Shown here piece by piece: positions 25,284 to 34,358 of a DNA stretch of 64,000 nt. The position numbers and the translations under genes were made by a program. The notes beneath the pieces were generated by a model that did not search any database, was not told the DNA's origin, and saw only the letters and a list, made by a program, of their open reading frames with translations. Every line of letters starts with the position of its first letter. Position 1 is the stretch's first letter. The DNA is from Pseudoglutamicibacter cumminsii (GTDB lineage: Bacteria > Actinomycetota > Actinomycetes > Actinomycetales > Micrococcaceae), in the NCBI RefSeq assembly GCF_016907775.1, contig NZ_JAFBCO010000001.1:1302001-1366000 (forward strand), given 5' to 3'.

Positions 25284-27539
25284 ATGTCCACAACCTCCGA
25301 CGAGGTTCAGCAGCCACCGGCGTATGTTGATCCTGACGTCCTAGAAGCTGAGGAACGTAAATGGACGCCAACCCGCATCATTGTGTGGGTCGGCGTCGCT
25401 CTTTTGGGTGCTGTCGGTTGGGGCGCTATCGCGCTCGGCCGCGGCGAACCGATTAACGCCGTATGGCTGGTTTTCGCGGCCGTCGGTACCTACCTGATCG
25501 CGTACCGCTTCTATGCAAAGTACATCGAGCGTAAGGTCGCTAAGCCTGATGACCGCAGGGCAACCCCGGCGGAAGTGAAGAATAACGGCCAGGACTACAT
25601 GCCGACTGACCGTCGCGTCTTGTATGGCCACCACTTCGCTGCGATCGCGGGCGCTGGCCCGCTGGTTGGCCCGGTTCTGGCGGCCCAGATGGGTTACCTG
25701 CCTGGCACGATTTGGATCATCGTCGGTGTGATTCTCGCCGGCGCGGTTCAGGACTACCTCGTACTGTTCTTCTCGATGCGTTCCGGCGCGGTTTCGCTGG
25801 GTCAGATGGCTCGCCAGCAGCTGGGTCGTTTCGCTGGTACGGCGGCGATCATCGCGACCGTGTTCATCATGACGATCATCGTAGCGATCCTCGCGCTCGT
25901 CGTCGTGAACGCTCTGGGCGAGTCCGCGTGGGGTCTCTACTCGGTTGGCCTGACCATCCCGATCGCACTTTTCATGGGTATCTACCTGCGCTTCTTGCGC
26001 CCGGGCAAGGTCATGGAAGTTTCCATCATCGGTTTCGTGCTGTTGATGTTCGCCATCATCTCTGGCCGCTGGGTCGCTGAATCCGAGTGGGGCGCTTCGT
26101 TCTTCCACCTGGATAAGACCACGATCGCCTGGATGATCATCATCTACGGTTTCGTCGCCGCTGTCCTTCCAGTGTGGCTGCTACTCGCGCCGCGCGACTA
26201 CTTGTCGACGTTCATGAAGATCGGTGTGATCGCGCTGCTTGCGGTCGCGATTGTTGTGGTGCGCCCGATGCTGGATGCGCCTGCCGTATCGATGTTCGCC
26301 TCGGTCGAAAATGGGCCAGTGGTATCGGGTAAGTTGTTCCCGTTCCTGTTCGTGACGATTGCGTGTGGTGCCCTATCTGGCTTCCACGCTTTGATCTCCT
26401 CGGGTACCACGCCTAAGCTCGTTGAGAAGGAACGCCAGACCCGCTTCCTGGGTTACGGCGGCATGCTCATGGAGTCGTTTATCGCGATCATGGCGCTCGT
26501 TTGTGCCCTCGTGATCGACCGCGGCGTGTACTTCGCTATGAACTCGGGTGCCGGTCTCACGGGCGGCACAGTGGAAGGCGCGGTCCAGTTCGTGAACTCG
26601 CTCGGCTTGGTCGGTGCGACCGAGCTGACACCGAACATGCTGACCGAGCTTGCCAACAACGTCGGTGAAGAATCTGTCGTATCCCGTACAGGTGGCGCCC
26701 CGACGCTCGCGGTGGGTCTCGCCTACATCATGCAGCAATGGTTCGGCGGCATCTCAATGATGGGCTTCTGGTACCACTTCGCGATCATGTTCGAGGCCCT
26801 GTTCATCCTCACCGCTGTGGACGCCGGTACCCGTACCGCCCGCTTCATGCTGCAGGACGCGTTCGGTAACTACATCCCTAAGTTCAAGGACATGTCGTGG
26901 AAACCGGGCGTCTGGATAACCACCGCGATCATGGTCGGCCTATGGGGCTACATCTTGATCTTGGGTGTCACTGACCCGCTCGGCGGTATTAACACGTTCT
27001 TCCCGCTGTTCGGTATCTCTAACCAGCTGCTGGCCGCGATCGCGTTGGCGATCGTCATGGCTATCGTGGCGAAGAAGCAACGCTTCAAGCACATCTGGGT
27101 CGTTGTCTTGCCGATGGCATTCGCCACGGTGATTACGATGTACGCCTCGCTTTTGAAGATCTTCTCGCCTAACCCTTCGGTCGGCTACTGGGCTAACCAC
27201 TTCAAATACAAGGAAGCGCTCGCCGCGGGCGAGACGAGCCTCGGCACCGCCAATAGCGTTGAAGCGATGAACGCAGTTGTTCGCAACACGTTCGTCCAGG
27301 GTTCGCTTTCGATCCTGTTCATGCTGCTGGCGGCTATCGTGATCACGGCTTCGACCATCGTCACGATCAAGGCTTACCGCCACGGCAAGGTCGTGGATCC
27401 GTTCGAGGTTGAGGACGTTGAGTCCCAGTACTACGCTCCGAGCGGTCTGATCGCTTCGAAGTCCGAGCGCGAGCTCGAGAAGCGCTGGCAGGAATACGAC
27501 GAGAAGGTCGCTGCCGGGGGCGCTCCACGGAAGGAGTGA
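25284..27539 (+). CDS. cstA: Carbon starvation protein CstA (peptide/pyruvate transporter family)
   Basis: This polytopic membrane protein of 751 aa has many membrane segments. CstA-family proteins take up peptides or pyruvate. Family-specific stretches are visible: RRVLYGHHFAAIAGAGPLVGPVLAAQMGYLPGTIWIIVGVILAGAVQDYLVLF, ACGALSGFHALISSGTTPK and FGISNQLLAAIAL. The ATG at 25284 lies 7 nt after GAGG; another ATG four codons earlier is less well placed. It is followed 9 bp later by the small ybdD-like gene, the usual partner. Confidence 0.95.
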   Translation: MSTTSDEVQQPPAYVDPDVLEAEERKWTPTRIIVWVGVALLGAVGWGAIALGRGEPINAVWLVFAAVGTYLIAYRFYAKYIERKVAKPDDRRATPAEVKNNGQDYMPTDRRVLYGHHFAAIAGAGPLVGPVLAAQMGYLPGTIWIIVGVILAGAVQDYLVLFFSMRSGAVSLGQMARQQLGRFAGTAAIIATVFIMTIIVAILALVVVNALGESAWGLYSVGLTIPIALFMGIYLRFLRPGKVMEVSIIGFVLLMFAIISGRWVAESEWGASFFHLDKTTIAWMIIIYGFVAAVLPVWLLLAPRDYLSTFMKIGVIALLAVAIVVVRPMLDAPAVSMFASVENGPVVSGKLFPFLFVTIACGALSGFHALISSGTTPKLVEKERQTRFLGYGGMLMESFIAIMALVCALVIDRGVYFAMNSGAGLTGGTVEGAVQFVNSLGLVGATELTPNMLTELANNVGEESVVSRTGGAPTLAVGLAYIMQQWFGGISMMGFWYHFAIMFEALFILTAVDAGTRTARFMLQDAFGNYIPKFKDMSWKPGVWITTAIMVGLWGYILILGVTDPLGGINTFFPLFGISNQLLAAIALAIVMAIVAKKQRFKHIWVVVLPMAFATVITMYASLLKIFSPNPSVGYWANHFKYKEALAAGETSLGTANSVEAMNAVVRNTFVQGSLSILFMLLAAIVITASTIVTIKAYRHGKVVDPFEVEDVESQYYAPSGLIASKSERELEKRWQEYDEKVAAGGAPRKE

Positions 27540-27548
27540 CGTGCTCTC

Positions 27549-27752
27549 ATGAGCCAGGTCATCGCATCAGTAACTGAGTTCCTCCGGAAGTCCGGCCGCT
27601 ACTTCAGCGGTGTCGTCGGTGCAGATAAGTACCAGCGCTACGTTGAGCATTTTCGCCGGGCACATCCGGGCGAGGAGCCGCTCAGCGAGAAAGACTGGTG
27701 GCGCCAGTACCACGACTTCCAGGACAAAAACCCTGGAGCTCGCTGTTGCTGA
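27549..27752 (+). CDS. YbdD/YjiX-family small protein
   Basis: This 67-aa protein matches the YbdD/YjiX family that nearly always follows cstA and is thought to assist it. Family features are the central YQRYVEHFRRAHPGEEPLSEKDWWRQ and the C-terminal basic-Cys tail (RCC). It shares a transcript with cstA, from which it is separated by 9 bp. Confidence 0.9.
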   Translation: MSQVIASVTEFLRKSGRYFSGVVGADKYQRYVEHFRRAHPGEEPLSEKDWWRQYHDFQDKNPGARCC

Positions 27753-27827
27753 GCGGCTACCGCTGACCACAGTTGCTGAGCCGCTGCCGTTGAGGCTTAG
27801 CACGCTCAAACCAGCTATCTTGGGTGC

Positions 27828-28313
27828 ATGCGTGAGTTTTTCAAAAGCATGTTCGGGAACCCCGACCGCAAGGACACTAAAGAGCTGGGCGAGGGCGTGT
27901 GGCGCTCCGACTATTGGCGGTTTCGGCGCGCGGTAGACCGCATGCACCAGGTTCTGGAGCAGGCTCAATCCGACAGCGCGTATAGCGTGATCCTCACGTA
28001 CGCGGACGAGGTGGGCGACCATCTTGACCGCGTACGTGAGGTGGCACGTAGAGCGCACGCCGCGTTCCCGTCGTCGGGGGACCACGTTCCTGCGGCAGCG
28101 ATGGATGTCCACAACGCGCTCACCAAAGCGGCCACACACGCGGCGACGCTCGCGCAGTCTGCGGCGATGCTCGGCTGGGGCACAGCAACGGAAGCTTCGG
28201 AAGCCGGGTGCCTCTCCGTGGCGCAAGAGAACCTGGACCGTAAGAGCGGGGCAGTGGACTCTCAGATCAGCAAGGCGGAAACCGCCCTGCAAGAAGCGCT
28301 GCAAGGGACATAG
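27828..28313 (+). CDS. Hypothetical helical protein
   Basis: I do not recognise this 161-aa protein. It is predicted to be mostly helical, with long stretches of Ala, Glu and Arg (VDRMHQVLEQAQSD, HLDRVREVARRAHAAF, DVHNALTKAATHAATLAQSAAM, KSGAVDSQISKAETALQEAL). There is no signal peptide or membrane segment. Its own promoter is likely in the 75 bp after ybdD. It ends just before the tRNA-Thr terminator. Confidence 0.65.
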   Translation: MREFFKSMFGNPDRKDTKELGEGVWRSDYWRFRRAVDRMHQVLEQAQSDSAYSVILTYADEVGDHLDRVREVARRAHAAFPSSGDHVPAAAMDVHNALTKAATHAATLAQSAAMLGWGTATEASEAGCLSVAQENLDRKSGAVDSQISKAETALQEALQGT

Positions 28314-28337
28314 ATAAAGCTCAATAAGCAATGCAAA

Positions 28338-28380
28338 AGGTTCGGGGCCGCACCAATACTGGTACGGCCCCGAACCTTTC
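28338..28380. terminator. Bidirectional terminator between hypothetical gene and tRNA-Thr(CGT)
   Basis: AAGGTTCGGGGCCG pairs with CGGCCCCGAACCTT around a 14-nt loop, with a T run to the right. Confidence 0.87.
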
Positions 28381-28386
28381 TGTGAG

Positions 28387-28459
28387 AGCCCCCTGCCGGA
28401 ATCGAACCGGCGACCTTTTCATTACGAGTGAAACGCTCTACCGACTGAGCTAAGGAGGC
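28387..28459 (-). tRNA. tRNA-Thr(CGT)
   Basis: This 73-nt gene has acceptor GCCTCCT/AGGGGGC (one G-T pair), anticodon loop CTCGTAA (CGT) and T-arm GGTTCGATTCC. Confidence 0.96.
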
Positions 28460-28570
28460 CTGGCGGTGAACCGCCGGCATACACAAAGGTGCATGCCACG
28501 AGTCGAAACTCTATCGGTTCACAGCGCCGCGGTCAAAACGAGTCCGCAACCCTTCAGTTGCTAACAGTTG

Positions 28571-30133
28571 CTAGCACGAAGTTTTGCTCGGCATTTCCCC
28601 CTGGGTCAGGTACTTGTCGACGCCCGCTGTAACGCACATGTTGGAACGTCCGTAAGCGGTGTGGCCCCATCCGTCCCAGGTGAGCAGGGTCGAACCTGGA
28701 AGCTGCTTCTGCAGGCTCTCAGCCCAGTGGTACGGGGTTGCAGGGTCGTGCTTGGTGCCAACCACCAAAACTGGCGGGATCTCGTCAGACACCGTGAACT
28801 TATCCTGCGCGGCTGCACCGGCGTTAGGCCAGCCGGCACAACCATCGCTCTCGCTGAGTGCCTCCCCATAGAACGGAGCTTCCTTAGCGAACTTCTTGCG
28901 GGATTCTTGACGCGACTCCTCGGTGAGCTCCGGGAGCTTGTAGTCCATGCAGTTGTAAGCGCGGAATGCCTCGCTCGAGTTGGTCCTGTAAGTTCCGTCC
29001 ATCTCGCGGTCGTTCGAAAGATCCCACAAGAACACCAGGCCCGATGGGTCCTTCTGCTTGATCGCAAGGTTCAGCGCCTCAGTTAGCATCTCGTGGGCAG
29101 CCGGCTCGTACATCGGCAAGAGGATCGCTTCGAACGCGGCGGCACCGGTGAGCTGGCGGCCATCATCGATCTTGAGCGGCTTGGCATCCCACTCGTTGAT
29201 CCAGTAGGTGAGCTTCTTACGGCCATCCGCAACATCACCATCGAACCAGCAGTTTGTTTGCTGAGCGCACGACTCCAGGTAATGGTCCAGGCTCTCTTCG
29301 AAGGACTTCGCCTGATCCAACGCGACCTCTTCAATGCCAAGCGATGGGTCCATCGCCGCATCGAGCACCATGCGTCCAGCGTTGCCCGGGAACATCGACA
29401 AGTACTGGGCTCCAAGCTTGGTGCCGTACGAATAACCGAGGTAATCGAGCTTCTCTTCGCCCAGCGCCGCGCGGAGGATATCCATGTCGTGTGCGGAGTT
29501 CGGCGTCGTGATCTGGCTCAGAAGTTCTTCCGGCTTAGTTTTCTGCTTGCACTTGACCACATCGGCTTCTGCGGCTTTCTTGATTTCGTCAACGCTCTTA
29601 TCGTCGTTGCTCGGCATGCGTGAATCGGACATCTGCTGGTCACGGTCTTCGTCCGTGAAGCAGTTCACGGACGTGGATTGGCCCACACCGCGCGGATCGA
29701 AACCTACGATGTCGTAGTTCTTGAGGAGGGTACGCGAGAACATCATGGTGGCTGAGTCTTTGACCATGTTGACGCCCGAGCCGCCCGGCCCGCCAGGGTT
29801 AACAACGAGGCTGCGTTCTGATTTCTCGGTTGCCTTCGCGCGGATCAGCGCGAGCGTGATGGAACCCTCGTCCGGCTTCTCATAGTTCAAAGGAACTGTG
29901 AGTTCGCCGCATTCGAAGTCGTCGCAGTTCTTCCAGTCGATCTTCTGCTCGTAGAAAGACTTGAGCCCCTCGTTGCTTGCCTCGGCTGATTCGGAAGCGC
30001 TCGATGGGTCGGCTGGGGCAGGCTTGGATGCGCCACCACCGCACGCTGTCAGGGTCAACGCAATGGCGGCGGCCGCTGCACCGAACATGGTGAGGCGTCG
30101 GGGCTCACGACGGGTCTTGTGTGGGGAAGTCAC
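28571..30133 (-). CDS. Secreted alpha/beta-hydrolase lipoprotein (tripeptidyl aminopeptidase-like)
   Basis: This 520-aa lipoprotein has a signal peptide with lipobox LTACGGG (Cys near 32), so it is lipid-anchored outside the membrane. It has the SlpD/E-like hydrolase features: oxyanion region NPGGPGGSGVNMV, GFDPRGVGQST, nucleophile GYSYGTKLG, Asp in VVGTKHDPATPY and His in GWGHTAYGRS, plus the C-terminal cysteine region of the TAP-like family (CVTAGVDKYL ... SC). It likely trims peptides. It stands alone, transcribed leftward toward tRNA-Thr. Confidence 0.9.
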   Translation of the reverse strand: MTSPHKTRREPRRLTMFGAAAAAIALTLTACGGGASKPAPADPSSASESAEASNEGLKSFYEQKIDWKNCDDFECGELTVPLNYEKPDEGSITLALIRAKATEKSERSLVVNPGGPGGSGVNMVKDSATMMFSRTLLKNYDIVGFDPRGVGQSTSVNCFTDEDRDQQMSDSRMPSNDDKSVDEIKKAAEADVVKCKQKTKPEELLSQITTPNSAHDMDILRAALGEEKLDYLGYSYGTKLGAQYLSMFPGNAGRMVLDAAMDPSLGIEEVALDQAKSFEESLDHYLESCAQQTNCWFDGDVADGRKKLTYWINEWDAKPLKIDDGRQLTGAAAFEAILLPMYEPAAHEMLTEALNLAIKQKDPSGLVFLWDLSNDREMDGTYRTNSSEAFRAYNCMDYKLPELTEESRQESRKKFAKEAPFYGEALSESDGCAGWPNAGAAAQDKFTVSDEIPPVLVVGTKHDPATPYHWAESLQKQLPGSTLLTWDGWGHTAYGRSNMCVTAGVDKYLTQGEMPSKTSC

Positions 30134-30205
30134 GGTGTCCTCGCTGTTGTCGACGGTTGGGGGTAGGTCTTGTGATTACTAAGCGGCTTGTTATCGGCCT
30201 GCTTA

Positions 30206-31375
30206 TTACCGGGCAACGGTACGCCCGCGTGGGTTGACAATGATCGCGGCCATGAGCGCTTCGATTGCTACCTGTGGACTCACATTACCGGCGATTCGTT
30301 CGCGCGCGGTCGCGATGTGGTCGATCGCGGCTACCGAATGGCCTGGATTGGTCGCGGTCGCGTACTGGGTCAGTTGCGGTGTCAGGTGTGCGTTGACGAG
30401 CTCTTGGTCTGTCCCGAGCTGGATCGTCAAAACGTCGCGGAAGAACGTTGTCAGATCGATCAGTGCCCGGTCTATCGAGTCTGTGGTTCCTCGCCGGCCG
30501 CGGCGTTTAGCGGCGTCGGCAAGGCGTTTGAACTCTGACCGCAACTGCCGTGGGATCGATTCCTCGGGGGAGAGGCCGAACGTTTCCCGCAACGCCGCCT
30601 CATCTGATTGCGTGCGTTCTTCAACCGAGGCCGTCGCTTCCGCCGTTGCGATCTCAACGAAATGAGCCGCCGCGGCCATCGCGTTAGCGATGTTATTGGC
30701 TCTGAACGGCGTATTCACGATGTCTTCGCGCCGCTGCCGGGCACCCTCGTCGCGAGCAAGCCGCCGAGCGACACCGATGTGGCCCTGAGACACCCGCGCC
30801 GCGAATTCTGCTTGCTCCGGCGTCAGCCCGTCCCTGCGCACCAAAAGTTCCGCAACATCGGCGTTATCTGGGATGCGCAACGTGACGTTGCGGCAACGGG
30901 AACGGATAGTGATCAAAACATCCGCGGGCGATGGCGCGCACAGGATCCACACGGTGTGTGGGGGCGGTTCTTCGATCGCTTTCAGCAAGACGTTGGTTGT
31001 GCGTTCCGTCATGCGGTCGGCGTCTTCGACGATGATGATGCGCCACCGGCCGGTCGCGGGTCGGTCATGCGCGGTATTGATGAGGTGTCGGACGTCCTCA
31101 ATCGAGTAGGTCACGTTTTCTGTGGTGACCATGCTGACGTCGGGGTGGGTTCCTGCGAGCACGGTGCGGCAAGCCTGGCATTCACCGCATCCCTTTGCCG
31201 AGGGGTCCGGTTGTTCGCATTCAAGTGCCGCGGCGAAAGCCCTGGCGGCGTTGGTTCGGCCGGAACCGGGCGGTCCGGTCATGAGCCACGCGTGGGTCAT
31301 TGCACCGCCGGTTGCCGCTCGTTGCAGTTGTTCAATAACGCGCTCTTGCCCCGGGAGGTCTTTCCACACGCTCAT
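30206..31375 (-). CDS. holB: DNA polymerase III subunit delta'
   Basis: Delta' is part of the clamp loader that opens the sliding clamp during replication. The 389-aa protein has an AAA+ P-loop variant GPPGSGRTNAAR, zinc-binding cysteines in CEQPDPSAKGCGECQAC, and the sensor-1 region VWILCAPSPADVLITIRSRCRNVTL. It follows tmk with a 4-bp overlap (ATGA), so the two are probably translationally coupled. This tmk-holB order is common in actinobacteria. Confidence 0.94.
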   Translation of the reverse strand: MSVWKDLPGQERVIEQLQRAATGGAMTHAWLMTGPPGSGRTNAARAFAAALECEQPDPSAKGCGECQACRTVLAGTHPDVSMVTTENVTYSIEDVRHLINTAHDRPATGRWRIIIVEDADRMTERTTNVLLKAIEEPPPHTVWILCAPSPADVLITIRSRCRNVTLRIPDNADVAELLVRRDGLTPEQAEFAARVSQGHIGVARRLARDEGARQRREDIVNTPFRANNIANAMAAAAHFVEIATAEATASVEERTQSDEAALRETFGLSPEESIPRQLRSEFKRLADAAKRRGRRGTTDSIDRALIDLTTFFRDVLTIQLGTDQELVNAHLTPQLTQYATATNPGHSVAAIDHIATARERIAGNVSPQVAIEALMAAIIVNPRGRTVAR

Positions 31376-32055
31376 GCGTTCTCCCCAGCGCTACGGGGCA
31401 TCCCGTCTAGAAGCGGGGCGGCCGCCGCATAGATTTGCTGCGCAATGTCCTCGATGCTGGCCCGCGCATCGATGACAAGGTAACGCTGCGGATCCAGGGC
31501 CGCGATGCGCTCAAACTCCTCCATGAGTGTCCCGTGGAACTCGTCGGATTCAGCTTCGATGCGGTCGCTGGTTCCCCGCTCACCTTGCCGTGCGCGTGAA
31601 TCCGCTACCGGCATCGTGAGCACGATGGTGAGGTCAGGTTTCAGCCCGCGGACAGCGGGCGCGTTGATCGCGGAAACCGTTTCGAGTCCGAGTCCTCGGC
31701 CGGCACCTTGATATGCGAGAGAGGAGTCGAGGAAGCGGTCAGAGATCACGACCGATCCGTCGCGTAGCCACGGCAGGATCTTGTCGTTGACGTGAGCTGA
31801 ACGCGCCGCCGCGTAGATCAGCGCTTCAGTGATGGGGTCCATCGGCGCGTAGGTCGGGTCAAGCACGATGCCGCGCAGGGCTTCGGAGACGGGTGTTCCG
31901 CCTGGCTCGCGGGTCGTCTCAACGCGGAGGCCGGCTGAACGCAGACTTTCGGCGAGGAGCCGGGCCTGGGTCGACTTGCCGGTGCCGTCGCCTCCCTCGA
32001 ACACGATGAATACACCGGAGAGGTTCCGGGGTTGCTGCGTTGAATCTCCCTGCAT
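31372..32055 (-). CDS. tmk: Thymidylate kinase
   Basis: Tmk phosphorylates dTMP to dTDP for DNA synthesis. The 227-aa protein has P-loop FEGGDGTGKSTQARLL, the DR(Y/F) motif SDRFLDSSLAYQGAGRG, and the TREPGGTPVSEALR segment. The stop overlaps the start of holB by 4 bp. Confidence 0.96.
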   Translation of the reverse strand: MQGDSTQQPRNLSGVFIVFEGGDGTGKSTQARLLAESLRSAGLRVETTREPGGTPVSEALRGIVLDPTYAPMDPITEALIYAAARSAHVNDKILPWLRDGSVVISDRFLDSSLAYQGAGRGLGLETVSAINAPAVRGLKPDLTIVLTMPVADSRARQGERGTSDRIEAESDEFHGTLMEEFERIAALDPQRYLVIDARASIEDIAQQIYAAAAPLLDGMPRSAGENA

Positions 32056-32191
32056 GCCCTTAACCCTACCGTTGTAGAGGGGACCCTACCGGTGTCCAGG
32101 TGATCAGAGGTCAGCAAATTGAGGTAGCTCGAGACTAAAGGTTGGTAACACGGCCCTGTAGCCTCCGGCGGGGCGGGCAAGACCACATAGA

Positions 32192-32557
32192 ATGGTGCAC
32201 ATGACTTGGGCTCTCATGACCGAATTCGTGATTTCCGTTGTGATCGACGGAATCATCTTCGTTCTCGCGCTGATCGCACTCCTGGACTGCCTCGGGCATC
32301 CTGCGGATCGTTTCCGTGTCTTCAGCAGGATGTCTAAAGGCGCATGGGCGGGAGTCCTTGCGGCAGCCGCGCTCCTAACAGGTCTTTCCTGCATCAGCGG
32401 AGTGAGCGCCCTCATGGGCACGGCCTTCGCGGCAGGCATCCTGGGTGCAGGCGGGTTCGGAATGATCCTGATCTTGGCTTCCGCGGTCTTCACCGGCGTG
32501 TACCTAGCAGGTGTTCGCCCTAACGTGTCCGGCAAGAACGGGTACGGATCGTATTAA
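32192..32557 (+). CDS. DUF2516-family membrane protein
   Basis: This 121-aa protein has three membrane segments (FVISVVIDGIIFVLALIALL, WAGVLAAAALLTGLSCI, AGGFGMILILASAVFTGVYLAGVRP) and matches the actinobacterial DUF2516 layout. The function is unknown. Three in-frame ATGs (32192, 32201, 32216) are possible starts and none has a strong ribosome site. It is divergent from tmk. Confidence 0.78.
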   Translation: MVHMTWALMTEFVISVVIDGIIFVLALIALLDCLGHPADRFRVFSRMSKGAWAGVLAAAALLTGLSCISGVSALMGTAFAAGILGAGGFGMILILASAVFTGVYLAGVRPNVSGKNGYGSY

Positions 32558-32646
32558 GCCGTAGCGCCCATCGTTATCTAAACCCATCGTCATCTAAACA
32601 CCTCGTCAGTTAGGCACCTCGCTCCCGCGAGGATGAAAGGCGGATC

Positions 32647-33390
32647 ATGACTTATAAGCTGATTTTGCTTCGGCACGGTCAGAGCGAGTGGAACGAGAAG
32701 AACTTGTTCACTGGCTGGTATGACGTGACGTTGACTGAGAAGGGGCGTGCGGAAGCTAAGCGTGGCGGTGAGCTGCTCAAGGAGACCGGCAACCTGCCTG
32801 ACATTCTTCACACGTCGCTTCTGACACGCGCCATCGTGACGTCCAACATCGCTTTGGAAGCCGCGGATCACGTGTGGATCCCGGTCAAGCGTTCATGGCG
32901 TCTCAACGAGCGCCACTACGGTGCGTTGCAGGGTAAGAATAAGGCTGAGGTTCTGGAGCAGTTCGGTGAGGAACAGTTCATGACCTGGCGCCGCTCTTAC
33001 GACACTCCGCCGCCGGAGCTCGATGACGATTCTCCGTTCTCGCAGGCGAATGACCCGCGCTACGCCGACCTCGTTTCGATGCCTCGCACCGAGTGCCTCG
33101 AGCAGGTTCTCGAGCGCCTGCTGCCGTACTGGACTGAGCAGATTGTTCCGGACCTGAAGGCAGAAAAGACTGTTTTGGTGACCGCGCACGGTAACTCGTT
33201 GCGTGCGTTGGTCAAGCACTTGGATGGCATCTCGGATGAGGACATCGCCAAGCTCAACATCCCAACGGGTATCCCGCTGGTATACGAGCTCGATGAGAAC
33301 CTCAAGCCGGTCAACCCAGGTGGTACGTACCTTGATCCCGATGCGGCAGCCGCTGAGATCGCGAACGTTGCGAACCAGGGTAAGAAGTAA
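32647..33390 (+). CDS. gpmA: 2,3-bisphosphoglycerate-dependent phosphoglycerate mutase
   Basis: GpmA interconverts 3- and 2-phosphoglycerate in glycolysis and gluconeogenesis. The 247-aa protein has [21 protein letters not shown] with the catalytic His, [13 protein letters not shown] and [14 protein letters not shown] with the second His. A GGAGG-like site (AAAGGCGGATC) precedes the ATG. It is followed by a strong convergent terminator. Confidence 0.96.
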   Translation: MTYKLILLRHGQSEWNEKNLFTGWYDVTLTEKGRAEAKRGGELLKETGNLPDILHTSLLTRAIVTSNIALEAADHVWIPVKRSWRLNERHYGALQGKNKAEVLEQFGEEQFMTWRRSYDTPPPELDDDSPFSQANDPRYADLVSMPRTECLEQVLERLLPYWTEQIVPDLKAEKTVLVTAHGNSLRALVKHLDGISDEDIAKLNIPTGIPLVYELDENLKPVNPGGTYLDPDAAAAEIANVANQGKK

Positions 33391-33404
33391 GACGAACCGT
33401 CAAT

Positions 33405-33447
33405 AGATTTGGGCCCGGTACCTGTTGCAGGTACCGGGCCCAAATCT
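33405..33447. terminator. Bidirectional terminator between gpmA and phoU
   Basis: A perfect 20-bp stem (AGATTTGGGCCCGGTACCTG) with loop TTG separates two convergent genes. Confidence 0.9.
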
Positions 33448-33492
33448 ATGCCGCGAACGGTTGCTGCGGTGTAAGTTGTCGCCGTGTGCCGC

Positions 33493-34161
33493 TTAGTTGA
33501 ATGGCAGGTCGACGGACTCTGGCTCCCATTCGCCGGTCACGAGGTAGGTGACCTTGCGGGTTACGGAAACGCCGTGGTCGCCGAAGCGCTCGAGGTAGCG
33601 GGAGGTCAGGGTTACGTCCGCGGTGGTTTCGGCGCTTGCATCCCATTCAGGGGAAGCAACTGCGCGGAACACGGAGGAGTGCAGCTCGTCGATCTTGCGG
33701 TTCTTTTCGATGATCTGGCGTGCGAGGCTCAGGTCACGGGTGTCGAGCAGGTCGCCGAGCATGTGTGCCAGTTCGATGTCGAGCTTAGCCATGTCGGCGA
33801 AGGTCGGGACGATGCTTTCTGGAGCTACCGCGTTAGGGAAGCGGAGGCGGGCCAGCTGGGCGATGTGGCGAGCGAGATCGCCCATGCGCTCGAGGGATGC
33901 AGACATGCGCAGGGATCCGACGATCATGCGGAGGTCGGATGCGACTGGGCCCTGGAGTGCGAGGACGTCGATGGCGCGCTCGTCCAGTTCGTTCTGCATG
34001 AAGTCGATGCGAGCGTCGCCTGCGATGACTTCCTGCGCTAGTTCGGTGTCTTGGGTGGTGAATGCCTCCCATGCCTGTTCCATTGCGGTTGCAACGCGGT
34101 GGGACATGGTGATGAGGCCTTCGCCGATGGACGTCAGCTCTGCTTGGAAGACTTTGCGCAC
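33493..34161 (-). CDS. phoU: Phosphate signalling regulator PhoU
   Basis: PhoU damps SenX3-RegX3 signalling when phosphate is plentiful. The 222-aa, all-helical protein has the two repeated PhoU units (ITMSHRVATAMEQAWEAF... and DMAKLDIELAHMLGDLL...) with metal-ligand acidic residues in DARIDFMQNELDERAIDVLA and RYLERFGDHGVSVTR. It is divergent from senX3-regX3; the shared promoter holds a PHO-box-like repeat. Confidence 0.95.
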   Translation of the reverse strand: MRKVFQAELTSIGEGLITMSHRVATAMEQAWEAFTTQDTELAQEVIAGDARIDFMQNELDERAIDVLALQGPVASDLRMIVGSLRMSASLERMGDLARHIAQLARLRFPNAVAPESIVPTFADMAKLDIELAHMLGDLLDTRDLSLARQIIEKNRKIDELHSSVFRAVASPEWDASAETTADVTLTSRYLERFGDHGVSVTRKVTYLVTGEWEPESVDLPFN

Positions 34162-34280
34162 GGTTGCGGGTGTTCCTCTCGATTGTCAGACATATGCCGG
34201 GGCAGTGTGGCTGACACTGGGCACATGTGGGGGACTATGAACTATCTTCGCCCTACTAAGTATCGGGGCGGTAGGCGTTA

Positions 34281-34298
34281 CATGAACATCAGGTGAAC
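34281..34298 (-). promoter_or_regulatory. PHO-box-like direct repeat in the phoU / senX3 promoter
   Basis: Minus strand: GTTCACC-TGAT-GTTCATG, two units at an 11-bp period, matching the actinobacterial phosphate box. It sits 120 bp before phoU and 61 bp before senX3 in the divergent promoter, where RegX3 or PhoP would be expected to act. Confidence 0.65.
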
Positions 34299-34358
34299 AG
34301 GTTGTTGGGAAGTCTATTCTCTGGTTGTTGTCTAGTTTTCCAGGGTTAGGCTCTTAGT

